Shown in pieces: positions 17,712 to 28,300 of a stretch of 64,000 bases of DNA (position 1 is its first letter; every line of letters starts with the position of its first letter). Both the position numbers and the translations under genes were made by a program. The DNA is from an uncultured Saprospiraceae bacterium (lineage in GTDB: Bacteria > Bacteroidota > Bacteroidia > Chitinophagales > Saprospiraceae), in NCBI GenBank assembly GCA_938016265.1, contig CALLWB010000036.1, positions 1 through 64,000 on the forward strand, in the 5' to 3' direction. The notes below the pieces were generated by a model that was not told the origin of the DNA, made no database searches, and saw nothing but the letters and a program-made list of their open reading frames with translations.

Positions 17712-20700
17712 TTATTCAATAATAACCTTATGAATTGAAGTACCGTCATCCGTTCTAAACTGCAACAGGTAAACCCCCGCAGGCAATTCCGCAACATTTA
17801 ACGTAAAACCAGATCCAGTAGATTCCAGTGCACCAGATAGGATTTGTTTTCCATCTACTGCCAATAAGTTCCAGGATAATCCAGCTATTAGCGCCGTATT
17901 AAATTCTATATTAAGTAGCTCATCCACAGGATTTGGGTAAATAGAAACATCCAATAATTCGGATAGTGGAGTAATGGAAGAAACTGGTTCGGTGATTGTT
18001 GTAGTGGCATCATCGCAAGCAGTGTCTCCTTCGTTAGAAACCACACAAGCACTATTAGTTATTGCAACCAAATCTAAAAATTTCACATCGTCGATGTACC
18101 AGCCATCCGCTCCTACAAAACCATCACAACCCAACCGAAATCTGACTTGAACATCCATTCCCAGATAATTGGTTAAATCAACGATCGTTTCAATATACCC
18201 AGCGCTTTTGCCTGTAAAGGCTCGCTGACCACTAATCGGACTTGCAGGATTGACCTCCAATTGATTGTTGTACCCATTCTTAATTATATCATTTTCTAAA
18301 TCTGACCAGCTAGCGCCTTGGTCACTTGAAATTTCTATAACGCCTCCATCCCAGGTAGATTCTGTATCGTAATAGTGCCAGAAAGTTAATGCCGGATTGA
18401 CCCCTGATATAGTTATTGGTGTTTTGAGTGTTAAGTACTGATCACTTTCAGAGTCGATATCCTCTGCATACCAAGCCATGGTCCCACTATTAGGGTTACT
18501 CGAGTCAAGTCCCCACATTACAGCACCCGTGCCAATAGTAGACTCCCAATTTGCACCGCCACTTTCCATATCGTCTTCCAGAGAAACAACGGTAAAAGGA
18601 GCTGCTGCTGAAGTTACCTGAAAAGTGCAAGTTGCTACATCACCAGTATTCATCGTACCAATTGGAATGGAAACTACATTACCGTTTATAGTCGTATTCG
18701 CGCATGACCCAGATCCAGCAACAAAAGTAACACCGGCTGGAAGTGTATCTAAAACAGTCACCCCTGTCAAAGGAGTCGGCACGTCATTCGTTACAACAAA
18801 GGTATAATTGATCACATCTCCTGCTGGTACTTCTACCTCCGCAGTTTTTGCTAATTTTAAGGTAGGTGAACAGCTAGGTGCCTTGTCAAAAGCTTCATTG
18901 CCTCCAGCGGTGGCACTATAGCCAATACCACGTCTTGCGAATACTTCCCAAATCAAACACTCATTCGCTCCACCATTATTAGCAAGATCTGCAGCAATAA
19001 TGGCATCTCTAGCATCGATGAACGTAGGATTACAAGATTGCAATTTTAGGCCATCTAACACTAATTGCATGGCCAAGTTGTTACCGCCAGTACCAGTATA
19101 CAAATCGGGATCATATCCATAATCATCGACCAATCTCCAGTACAAATCCCAAATCGCAACACACCAGACAGAACCAACTCCATGAGGGACTGATTCATTA
19201 TTAATGTCGGCATAAGTATGTGGATCAATAGTCATGTCTGTGCTATACGGGTAAGTTCTAATCCCCGTTCCTGTGATTGGCTCATTGGTCGCATAAGTAC
19301 CAATGCCTCTTCTATCTCCGCCTGAATGCGTAGCATTAGTAGTCATAACGAGGGCAAACCAATCGCTCCATCCTTCTCCTGCTTGTTCTGCATTAGAAAG
19401 GCAAGAGCCAGTGCCAGGACCACCAGTAAGACGAATAGATATTCCATGTGTGTATTCGTGTACGATTATTCCATTATCTAGATCTCCAGTTACTCCACTT
19501 GGACCAGGCATGGGAATAGGGTTGGTAGCAGATGCTCCAATTTCAGCTTGAATTCCATTCGCAAGTTCTACTCGGATAGTCGCACAGTCTGCCTGGCTAA
19601 CCATAATACATGGAATAGTAACAGATGCTCCGACAGCGCCGGGACCCATTGGGAAAATAGGGTCTGTATTGTTGCCACATATAATGACAGCTATGGCACC
19701 ATTGTTTTGTGCTTCCAAACTTTTTACGCCAAACTCGCAATTTCCACGGTCTATCAATGCTATGTTGCCGTTTATCGCCGCACCATTGCTCAATGAAGTA
19801 CAGGCATCACTGTTTGGAGCTACTCCGTCATCTGCTTCTACCACTAAACCAGTAAGCGGAGGAGAAGGAAGTGTAGCACCAAATTGAGCAGGGAGCATAT
19901 CATAATCATTTGCAATGCTACTAGGAGCTGTAATTGTAAGGGTTTGTGCGGGAGCAGTCGGCAACGGGTCGCTTGTCCATAAGTACATTTGTACTCTTGC
20001 AGAACTGCCATCTTCATCGGTACCAAAATTTGCATTGTTGGTGCCACTGCCATCCATCGCTTCTGCACGGACGTGGTCTGCAGCTATTCCTCCATTTCCG
20101 TAATTATTCACTTGGAAATTTCCTGAAACTTCGTCATATCCATATCGGTACCAAACATCATGCATAATATTACACCAGTAAAATAAATTGGTTACCGCGC
20201 CATCGACATAGGTGTATGGGGAATTTGAAGCCAAATTTATTGGAAAATTAAAATCCAGGCTAGCTCCTCCGTCCGGTTCATCTCCAATAGAAGAGTTATT
20301 GTCAAAAATATCATTGTAAGCATGTGTATTGTTTCCTCTTGTAATGGTATATTCTGCACCAGCAGTTCCATTGGTATCGTGCCAGCCAAATGGCGAAGCA
20401 GTTACATCTATTGGATTGGTTTCAATAGATCGAGGCCCGTGATTTGGGCTTTCAACTTTTATAGGATAGACATTGTAGGTGTTTGCTGCATTGCCATTTG
20501 TTTCAGAATGCGGAAGGAAAGGAGCTGGAAGTTGCTGCTTGTGCGAATGGGAAGAACAGTTGGCATCTGGCGCACCAAAATCACAATGTACTACTTGATT
20601 GTGTTCGTTTAATAATTCACCTGTTATTGCGTCAATTCTTGTATTGTACCAGTTTTGTGCATCGAGTGTGTAGAGCTTTACATTCCAAGCAAGGCGTACT

Positions 20701-21218
20701 GTTTGATCCGGCATTGGCTGATAGACTAACTTTACCTTGACTGGTTCTAATGCGATGCCTTCTTTATGGAAAATGGCCTCGTATTCATTGGGTGTATCTT
20801 TGATTGTCAGGGGTTCATTGGTACCTGGAAGATGGTAATGCTGTTGAATTTTCCTGACAGCTTGTTCCATCGTCCAACCTGGAGTTGACGAATTCACTTT
20901 ATTGGCCAAATCCTGGACAAAGCGATTTCCAACGTTTAAGATTTCACCATTAGGTAATACATTAATATTGATAATGCTGTTATGGACTTCTATCCCATTG
21001 TGTGTTTGCTTGAAATATACATGGGTAACACCGTTGTGAGCGGAGGTATAATGGTCATAAACTAAATAATTAGAAACATCTTGGTCAGTAAGCCGGAGAT
21101 TTTTTATTTCCTTTTGTAGATATCTCTTTGCGATATCAAGTGGTGCATTACCATAAGAAAAAGAGAAAAATAAAAAACTAGCTAAGAGTGTAAATACGGC
21201 TTTTTGAATTTGGGCCAT
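17712..21218 (-). CDS. Secreted M36 (fungalysin-type) metallopeptidase with PA, DUF11 and T9SS sorting domain
   Basis: Extracellular zinc endopeptidase precursor of 1168 residues. Order: signal peptide (1-23), FTP/PepSY-type propeptide (about 30-200), M36 catalytic domain (about 250-790) interrupted by a PA domain (about 430-565), DUF11 repeat (about 790-880), a jelly-roll region with YYDTESTWDGG (about 890-1060), and a type A T9SS sorting domain starting at YPNP (about 1090-1168). The zinc motif is H587-E-Y-T-H591 with Glu615 in GEGWSD as predicted third ligand. It is the most divergent of three tandem paralogues. Family is secure; substrate is unknown, with nutrient protein degradation or surface remodelling as likely roles. 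Confidence 0.93.
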   Translation of the reverse strand: MAQIQKAVFTLLASFLFFSFSYGNAPLDIAKRYLQKEIKNLRLTDQDVSNYLVYDHYTSAHNGVTHVYFKQTHNGIEVHNSIININVLPNGEILNVGNRFVQDLANKVNSSTPGWTMEQAVRKIQQHYHLPGTNEPLTIKDTPNEYEAIFHKEGIALEPVKVKLVYQPMPDQTVRLAWNVKLYTLDAQNWYNTRIDAITGELLNEHNQVVHCDFGAPDANCSSHSHKQQLPAPFLPHSETNGNAANTYNVYPIKVESPNHGPRSIETNPIDVTASPFGWHDTNGTAGAEYTITRGNNTHAYNDIFDNNSSIGDEPDGGASLDFNFPINLASNSPYTYVDGAVTNLFYWCNIMHDVWYRYGYDEVSGNFQVNNYGNGGIAADHVRAEAMDGSGTNNANFGTDEDGSSARVQMYLWTSDPLPTAPAQTLTITAPSSIANDYDMLPAQFGATLPSPPLTGLVVEADDGVAPNSDACTSLSNGAAINGNIALIDRGNCEFGVKSLEAQNNGAIAVIICGNNTDPIFPMGPGAVGASVTIPCIMVSQADCATIRVELANGIQAEIGASATNPIPMPGPSGVTGDLDNGIIVHEYTHGISIRLTGGPGTGSCLSNAEQAGEGWSDWFALVMTTNATHSGGDRRGIGTYATNEPITGTGIRTYPYSTDMTIDPHTYADINNESVPHGVGSVWCVAIWDLYWRLVDDYGYDPDLYTGTGGNNLAMQLVLDGLKLQSCNPTFIDARDAIIAADLANNGGANECLIWEVFARRGIGYSATAGGNEAFDKAPSCSPTLKLAKTAEVEVPAGDVINYTFVVTNDVPTPLTGVTVLDTLPAGVTFVAGSGSCANTTINGNVVSIPIGTMNTGDVATCTFQVTSAAAPFTVVSLEDDMESGGANWESTIGTGAVMWGLDSSNPNSGTMAWYAEDIDSESDQYLTLKTPITISGVNPALTFWHYYDTESTWDGGVIEISSDQGASWSDLENDIIKNGYNNQLEVNPASPISGQRAFTGKSAGYIETIVDLTNYLGMDVQVRFRLGCDGFVGADGWYIDDVKFLDLVAITNSACVVSNEGDTACDDATTTITEPVSSITPLSELLDVSIYPNPVDELLNIEFNTALIAGLSWNLLAVDGKQILSGALESTGSGFTLNVAELPAGVYLLQFRTDDGTSIHKVIIE

Positions 21219-21331
21219 GGTTGTTTGTTTAGTTGTAAAATGGTGTAGTAAAAACGTTGCGAATATAATTCATTTTGCAATAGGAATGGTGAATTATATT
21301 TAAAAAAATAAAATTTTATTTCATAATTGCG

Positions 21332-21339
21332 CAAATCTA
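21332..21339 (-). promoter_or_regulatory. Candidate -7 box for the first M36 gene
   Basis: Reads TAGATTTG leftward (perfect TANNTTTG), with predicted start about 107 bases before the ATG. It lies between the terminator of the preceding paralogue and the coding start, where a separate promoter is expected. Confidence 0.45.
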
Positions 21340-21361
21340 GCAAATAGGATTCTGTAAAAAC

Positions 21362-21396
21362 AGAAATCCCTTCAATGTTTCTTTGAAGGGATTTCT
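21362..21396 (-). terminator. Terminator of the second M36 peptidase gene
   Basis: A perfect 14-base inverted repeat (agaaatcccttcaa / ttgaagggatttct) with a seven-base loop lies 30 bases after the stop codon. It is followed, reading leftward, by TTTTTAC. Confidence 0.8.
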
Positions 21397-21425
21397 ATTC
21401 ATTTATAGCAGATTAGAGGTGATAA

Positions 21426-24400
21426 TTAGTTGATAACTAATTTTTCTGTTACAATTCCCTCTTGGTTTTTGATTTTAGTCAGGTAAATTCCTGCGCTCAA
21501 TTTAGAAACATCCATTTTGACAGGACCAGCATAAGTGTCTAGTAGAAGTCTTTCAACTAGTCGTCCATCTACACTAACCAAACTAATCTCCACTTGGCCT
21601 TTGACAGTTCCTAATAGATTAATGCTGATGAAGTCATTTGCTGGATTAGGGAATACTTCAGCAGTGAAATCTGGATTGTTGATGGTATAATTTGAAGAAG
21701 TTTGTCCTCCTCCATAAATTATAGTACCGATATCAGGGGTTTGTGCGCAAACATTATCTCCCTCAGTAGAAGTGATACAAACATCTTCGCCAGAAATAGT
21801 ATACAGATCCACCAATTTGAAATTATCAACATACCAACCGTTACCACCTGTATTGTCATCACTAATCATTCTGAAACGGAAGAAACCTTCTTCGTTTAGA
21901 TAGTCTTGCGATAAATCAACAACCGTTTCTATATACTGTCCTGTATTTCCTGAAAACCCACCACTACCAGTTGCAACGATGCTGTTGTTTATATCTTCTG
22001 GATAGCCATTTCTTACCATTTGGTCTCCAAGGTTATTCCAATCAAAATTGGCATCTAAAAATTCAAAAAGACCGCCATCAAATGATCTTTCCGTATCGTA
22101 GTAGTGATCAAATATTACAGCAGGTCTTGTTCCTCCTAACTGATAGAAACTAGATGTTTGGAAATACTGGTCCGCTTCAGATGCTGGATCTTCGGCATAA
22201 ACTGAAAAGGTACCGGAAGCTGGATTCGCATTATCAACAAACCAATCGAAATTAGCAAGATCGGTATCATGCGAGGCGATCCAATTGTTTGTACCATTTT
22301 CGAATCCATCTTCAAACATGATAGTTGTGAAATTGTTATCATCAGGATTTACTTTAAATTCGAACATGACTTCTTCATCATCGACAAGCGTTCCTAAATT
22401 CCAAGTGACAGTAGTCCCAGAAACAGATCCTCCCATAGTAGCAGAACCAGGTACATAAGTCGAACCCATTGGTATCTCATCAGTTACTACTACGCCAGTT
22501 ACAGTGCTTCCTTTATCATTGATTACGTGAATTTGGTATACAATGTCATCTGTTGTGGTTGCACTAGGTGTTGCAGTTTTAGTGATCTTCAATTCTTCTA
22601 TACAGTCTTCAGGTGTGCTGTAGTCTTCAGTACCGTCATTTCTGCTGTTGTTTGCTCCTTGATCGGCGTTCACTCCCATACCTCTTCTTGCGAATGTTTC
22701 CCAAATAAGACAAACATTTGCGCTACCATTATTAGCTGCATCCGCAGCAAGAACAGCATCCCTATAATCTAGAAATCCAGGAGAACAAGCTTGCATTTTT
22801 AGTCCATCGATATACAATTGAACGGCAATATTGTTTCCACCAGAACCGTTAGTAATATCAGCATCAAAACCATAAACATCTACCAAGTTCCAATATAGAT
22901 CCCACATAGTTGCTGCCATTACTTCCCCTACTGGGTGAGGAGCGCCAGCAATGGTACCTCTAATGTCATCATAAGTCTGGTCGTTTACTGTCATATCTGT
23001 GCTGTAAGGTCGTCTTCTTATTCCTCCTCCTGCAGTTGTGGTACGCTCTACATAAGTTCCAATTCCTCTTGGATCAGATCCCATGTCTCCTGTTTCTACC
23101 GTCAAGAATAAAGCAATCAAGTCACTCCAACCTTCCCCGGCTTGCTCATCATTTCCAAGGCAGGAAGATGCAGAAGGCCCACCAGTAAGTCTGTTAGAGA
23201 TACCGTGGCCATATTCATGACCAATTATACCATTATCAAAGTCGCCATCGTAATCATTAGGACCTGTGCTTGCCGTATTTTGGAACGTAACGGTAACCGT
23301 ATTGTTTGCCATTTCTGTTCTAATGATTTGGCAATCTTCATAGCTTAGAAAAATAGAAGGGATCGTAACTTGACCTCCGACAGCTCCTGGTGCCATTCCT
23401 CCAATTACGCCTTCTCCTACGTTATGATTACACATTACCGCAGCAATTGCTCCTTGCTGCTCTGCATTTAATATTTTTGCTCCAAACTCGCAATCTCCTC
23501 TATCAATAATCGCAAACTTGCCAGTCAATGCTCCAGAGTTGGTGATTGGTTCACAAGCGTCTGTAGTTACTCCAACACCATCATCTACCCATACTAAATC
23601 TCCCGTAAGCGGAGTCGCGGTGATTGGTGGTCCAAAAGTAGCAGCAGCTGTAGCATACGGCCCTGCAATAGAAGAAGGAGCGTTGATGGTAAATAGTGGT
23701 AAATCTGCTCCAGAGACATCCCATAAAAACATCTGCATCCTTCCATTTGATCCATCATTTGGAGTAGAGAAGTTGGCGTTATTTCTTGAAGCTCCGAGTG
23801 CATCATCTTGTGCTTCTGCGATCACGTGATCACCAGCAAATCCACCGTTACCAAAATTATTGCTTTGAAAGTTCCCAGAAGCTTCATTGAACCCATATTT
23901 GTAAAATACATCATGAACGTAATTGCACCAGAAAAATAAATTGACAGTTGCTGCATCTGTGTAGGTGTCAGGTTCGTCTGCCTGGTTGAAGGGGAAATCA
24001 AACTCTAGCGTAGCTCCACCATCGGGCTCATCATTTGAAGTGAGATTTGTTCCATTTCTATCCTGGTAAGCGTGAACATTGTTTCCTCTGGTAAATGTCC
24101 AGCTTGATGTACCATTGCTATGCCAGCCTTGAGGAGAAGCGACTGCGTCACCTGTTGTGGTTACCATATCAAATGCTCCATGAATTGGGCTTTCAAATGG
24201 GGGAGGCACGACAGTGTAAGTATTTGGTGCTGCGTTTGCGGTGCCAAAATTTTGCGCTGTTACTTCTGCTTTGACTGTCGAAGCTTTATTGTTTTTATAG
24301 TTTTGACCAATTGCTGGTCGGTGCATGTTGTTGTATTTACTACAATCGTCATGTTCAGGATGACTAAAATTACACTTGATCACCTGATCTTTTTGTTCTA

Positions 24401-25016
24401 GAATAGCTCCATTTGTGGCATCGACACGAATACTCCATGCATTTTGCCCATTTAGATGATAGAAATACACATTCCATGCTAGTTTCAGACTGCCGTCTTC
24501 CATCAGCTGATATACTAATTCAGTGGTTATCGGTTCCAGAGCGATTTGATCGTTGTCATAAGTAACTTTTTGCTCATTATGATAATCCTTAATTGTTAAT
24601 TCTGATGGTAGATTGACCTGTATATGTTCCGCCACCTTTTTCACTGCATCTAGTGATGTCAGAGAAGGAGAGGTGGTGTTTATTTTGTTGCTTTTGTCAT
24701 TAACAAATCGGTTTGCAAGATGCAATACCTTCCCATCGTTAGTGATATTGGAGGTGATCATTGCATTATAAATTTTTATGCCGCTATGTCTTTGGATCAA
24801 ATAAAGGTGTGTTACTCCGTTGTGCTCACTTTTGTATTGGTCATTTACAACCCAATCTGCAAAGTCATCATTAGAAAGTCCAAGCTCTTGTTTGTTTTGT
24901 TCCAAATATCTTAAGGTAAGATCAATAGGAGCCTGGGATTGACCGAAAACCCATAGTGAAAGCATCATTATGGCGATGGTTACACTTAATTGTTTAGTAA
25001 AAGAATAAAATTTCAT
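21426..25016 (-). CDS. Secreted M36 (fungalysin-type) metallopeptidase, second tandem copy
   Basis: Paralogue of 1196 residues with the same order of domains: signal peptide (1-25), FTP propeptide, catalytic domain with zinc motif H600-E-Y-G-H604 and Glu628 in GEGWSD, PA insert (about 445-580), DUF11 domain, jelly-roll region (YYDTERSFDGG) and a type A T9SS tail beginning VFPNP. It is clearly closest to the third copy (25335-28898): whole stretches such as DEPDGGATLEFDFPFNQ are the same in both. It has its own terminator and a spacer of over 200 bases on each side, so the copies are probably independently transcribed. The product is expected to be exported by Sec, then T9SS, and activated by propeptide removal. 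Confidence 0.93.
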   Translation of the reverse strand: MKFYSFTKQLSVTIAIMMLSLWVFGQSQAPIDLTLRYLEQNKQELGLSNDDFADWVVNDQYKSEHNGVTHLYLIQRHSGIKIYNAMITSNITNDGKVLHLANRFVNDKSNKINTTSPSLTSLDAVKKVAEHIQVNLPSELTIKDYHNEQKVTYDNDQIALEPITTELVYQLMEDGSLKLAWNVYFYHLNGQNAWSIRVDATNGAILEQKDQVIKCNFSHPEHDDCSKYNNMHRPAIGQNYKNNKASTVKAEVTAQNFGTANAAPNTYTVVPPPFESPIHGAFDMVTTTGDAVASPQGWHSNGTSSWTFTRGNNVHAYQDRNGTNLTSNDEPDGGATLEFDFPFNQADEPDTYTDAATVNLFFWCNYVHDVFYKYGFNEASGNFQSNNFGNGGFAGDHVIAEAQDDALGASRNNANFSTPNDGSNGRMQMFLWDVSGADLPLFTINAPSSIAGPYATAAATFGPPITATPLTGDLVWVDDGVGVTTDACEPITNSGALTGKFAIIDRGDCEFGAKILNAEQQGAIAAVMCNHNVGEGVIGGMAPGAVGGQVTIPSIFLSYEDCQIIRTEMANNTVTVTFQNTASTGPNDYDGDFDNGIIGHEYGHGISNRLTGGPSASSCLGNDEQAGEGWSDLIALFLTVETGDMGSDPRGIGTYVERTTTAGGGIRRRPYSTDMTVNDQTYDDIRGTIAGAPHPVGEVMAATMWDLYWNLVDVYGFDADITNGSGGNNIAVQLYIDGLKMQACSPGFLDYRDAVLAADAANNGSANVCLIWETFARRGMGVNADQGANNSRNDGTEDYSTPEDCIEELKITKTATPSATTTDDIVYQIHVINDKGSTVTGVVVTDEIPMGSTYVPGSATMGGSVSGTTVTWNLGTLVDDEEVMFEFKVNPDDNNFTTIMFEDGFENGTNNWIASHDTDLANFDWFVDNANPASGTFSVYAEDPASEADQYFQTSSFYQLGGTRPAVIFDHYYDTERSFDGGLFEFLDANFDWNNLGDQMVRNGYPEDINNSIVATGSGGFSGNTGQYIETVVDLSQDYLNEEGFFRFRMISDDNTGGNGWYVDNFKLVDLYTISGEDVCITSTEGDNVCAQTPDIGTIIYGGGQTSSNYTINNPDFTAEVFPNPANDFISINLLGTVKGQVEISLVSVDGRLVERLLLDTYAGPVKMDVSKLSAGIYLTKIKNQEGIVTEKLVIN

Positions 25017-25334
25017 GGTGGTTAGGTTAGTTTTAAAAAAGGAATCAATAACACATTTACGTTTGTTTGCACTGGTGTTTTGGTATTAGCAGGATTTGTG
25101 TTTGTTTTCAATCAATAATGAATTAAACAATAAAAGTAACAAATAGATCTGAATTCGGATTATTATTGTCCATTCTTAACCTTTTCTGACATTAATACGA
25201 CAAAACAGAAAGCGTTGCCAAATAAAAACCCCCTCAAATTGTTATTCAAGGGGGTTTGTTTTAAAGTTGTTCAAAAAATACTTTTTGAATGCATTCAAGT
25301 TGTAGTTATTGAATATCAGTAGATCGAATTTTCA
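25017..25334. other. Spacer between second and third M36 genes
   Basis: A 318-base AT-rich spacer. It contains the terminator hairpin of the third copy (25226-25257) and presumably the promoter of the second. I find no perfect TANNTTTG box and no reading frame. Confidence 0.5.
25226..25257 (-). terminator. Terminator of the third M36 peptidase gene
   Basis: A nine-base GC-rich stem (aaaccccct / agggggttt) with a 14-base loop. T-rich sequence follows in the leftward direction. Confidence 0.7.
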
Positions 25335-28300
25335 TTATTCTACTACAATTTTTTCAGTTACAATTCCATCTTTGGTCTTCACTTTTGCTAGATAAACGCC
25401 TGCGCTTAAACCTGAAATATCAAAATTGATAATATTATCTGTGGAGGTTCGAGCATCCACTAATCTACCGTCTACACTAATGATACTCACTTCAACGGAC
25501 TCTACCTTATCGCTGATAATGTTGATACTGATAAAATCTTTGGCAGGATTAGGGAACACCTTTACTTCAAAATCTGGCGTATTTACATTGTTGTTTGGAG
25601 AGAGTGAATTGCCGTATATAATAGTTCCGATATCTGGTGTCGGAGCACAAACATTGTCTCCTTCAGTGGTAGTAACACAAGCATCTGCCCCTTGAATTGT
25701 AAACAAATCAACTACTTTAAAGTTATCAACGTACCAGCCATTTGCAGCTGTATTGTCATCACTGATCATTCTCATTCTAAAGAATCCCTCTTGATTTAAA
25801 TAGTTGGTTGATAAATCGACGACTGTTTCGACATAAGCACCAGAATTGCCAGAAAATGCACCATCCCCTGCAGGTACTAGACCGTTTTGTATAGGTTCGG
25901 GGTAGCTATTTCTTACCATATCCGGTCCTAGATTATTCCATTCGAAGTTGGCATCCAAAAATTCGACTATTCCTCCATCGAAGGAACGTTCCGTATCGTA
26001 AAAGTGATCGAAAATTAGCGCAGGTCGTGTTGTATTCAATTGGTAAAAGCCTACTGTTTGGAAGTATTGATCGGCTTCCGCTGCAGGATCTTCCGCGAAT
26101 GCTGCAAAAGAACCAGTGGCAGGATTACCATTGTCTAAAAACCAGTCATTTGTTCCAAGCATATTATCGTGAGAAGCTATCCAATTGCCAGCCCCATTCT
26201 CAAATCCGTCTTCAAAAACTATTGTTGTGTAATTGGCATCATTGGGATTTACTTTGAATTCTAGCATGACCTCCTCGTCTGCCGCTAAAGTCCCCAAATT
26301 CCAAGTAATAGTATTCCCGGATAAAGTACCACCCATTGTCGCAGAACCAGTTACATAACTTGTCCCAGTAGGAACGTCATCTGTAACTACGGTGCCTGTA
26401 ACAGGTGTCGCTTTATCATTTATCACATGCAGGCTGTAGGTAATATCGTCTGCTACATCCACACTAGGGGTGGCTGTTTTTACAATTTTTAATTCGATAA
26501 TACAATCTGCTGGTGGATCGAAGCTTGGTGTACCGTCATTTCTACTTGCTGTGCTACCTTGATCTGCGTCTACTCCCAATCCTCTTCTTGCAAATGTTTT
26601 CCAGATGATACATTGGTTGGCACCGCCATTGTTTGCATTGTCTGCAGCTAAAACAGCATCTCGATAATCAACAAATCCAGGATTGCAGGCTTGCATTTTC
26701 AAACCGTCAATGTACAATTGTATAGCGATGTTGTTACCACCTGTTCCTGTTTGAATATCAGCATCAAAACCATATTCATCGACCAGATTCCAAAATAAAT
26801 CCCACATAACAGCTACTATAACTTCTCCAACTGGATGAGGTGCTCCTCCAACTGTGCCCCTAATATCATCATAAGTTTGAGAGTTGACTGTCCAGTCTGT
26901 GCTGTATGGAAATCTTCTAATTCCTCCACCAGTTGGAGATGTTCGTTCTACATAAGTACCAATTGCTCGAGGATCTGCCCCCATATCACCAGGTTTGACA
27001 GTTGAAAAAAGTGCTATTAAATCACTCCATCCTTCTCCAGGATCCTCATCATTGTCAAGGCAGTTGGTGGTAGAAGGTCCTCCAGTCAAACGACGTGAAA
27101 TACCATGTCCATATTCATGTGCGATAATTCCGTTATCAAAATCTGCATCGTAATCAGCAGGACCTGCAGCTGAATTGTCTTGCAAGGTCGCGTTGACTGG
27201 GCCAGCATTCATTTCAGTTTTTAATATGATGCAATCTTCGTAAGTCATAAAAACAGAAGGAATGGTCACTGAACCTCCTACAGCTCCAGCGAGCATTAAG
27301 AAGTTAGATCCTTCTCCTTGCACATTGTTGCACATTATGGCCGCAATTGCTCCTTTTTGTTCCGCTTCGAGAATTTTAAATCCAAACTCACAATCTCCTC
27401 GATCAATCATGGCAATTTTGCCAGTTATTGCCGCTCCATTTACAATTGGTTCGCAGGCATCAGATACTGTGCCTGTGCCATCATCAACAAGGACTATATC
27501 TGCTGTGATTGCAACTGGGCCGATTGGTGCTCCAAATTCTGCGGTCCCTACAGGGTACGCCCCAGCAATTGAGGCAGGCGAGTTGGCAGTGAAAAGTGGA
27601 GGGTCTGCCCCTTCACTATCCCAAAGAAACATTTGCATTCTACCACTAGAACCATCGTTAGGCGTGAAAAAATTAGCGTTGTTTCTATCTGGTGTCGCAC
27701 CGTCTGCATTGTCCTGTGATTCAGCGATTACATGATCGTTTCCAAAACCGCCATTTCCATTATTATTGCTTTGGAAATTACCAGCAGCTTCGTTAAAACC
27801 ATAGTGATAGAACAAGTCATGGACATAATTTACTGCATAAAATAGATTGACAGTAGCAGCATCTACATAAGTATCTGGTTCTGCTGACTGGTTGAAAGGA
27901 AAATCAAACTCCAGTGTTGCACCACCGTCAGGCTCGTCGTTAGAAGATGAATTATTCCCATTTCTGTCTTGGTAGGCATGGACATTGTTTCCTCTGGTGA
28001 ATGTCCAGCTTGCTGCATTACTACTATGCCATCCGAAAGGAGAAGCGACAGGATCTCCTGTGGTTGTAACCATGTCGAAGGCGCCGTGAGTAGGGCTTTC
28101 TATTGGAAATGGAACAACGGTATAGGTGTTTGGGGCGGCGTTTTGATGACCGAAATTGGATGCACTGACCACTGCTTTGGTGGTGTGTGCATAGTTTTGC
28201 CCAACATCAGGACGAACACGGTGTTGGTATTTAGTGCACTCATCATGTTCCGGGTGGCTAAAATTACATTTAATAACCCTATCCTTTTTGTCAAGAATTT

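Noticed and set aside
27262..27735. 157-codon frame on the + strand inside the third M36 gene
   Set aside because: It is the antisense of a conserved peptidase region; parallel antisense frames occur at the same place in the paralogues.
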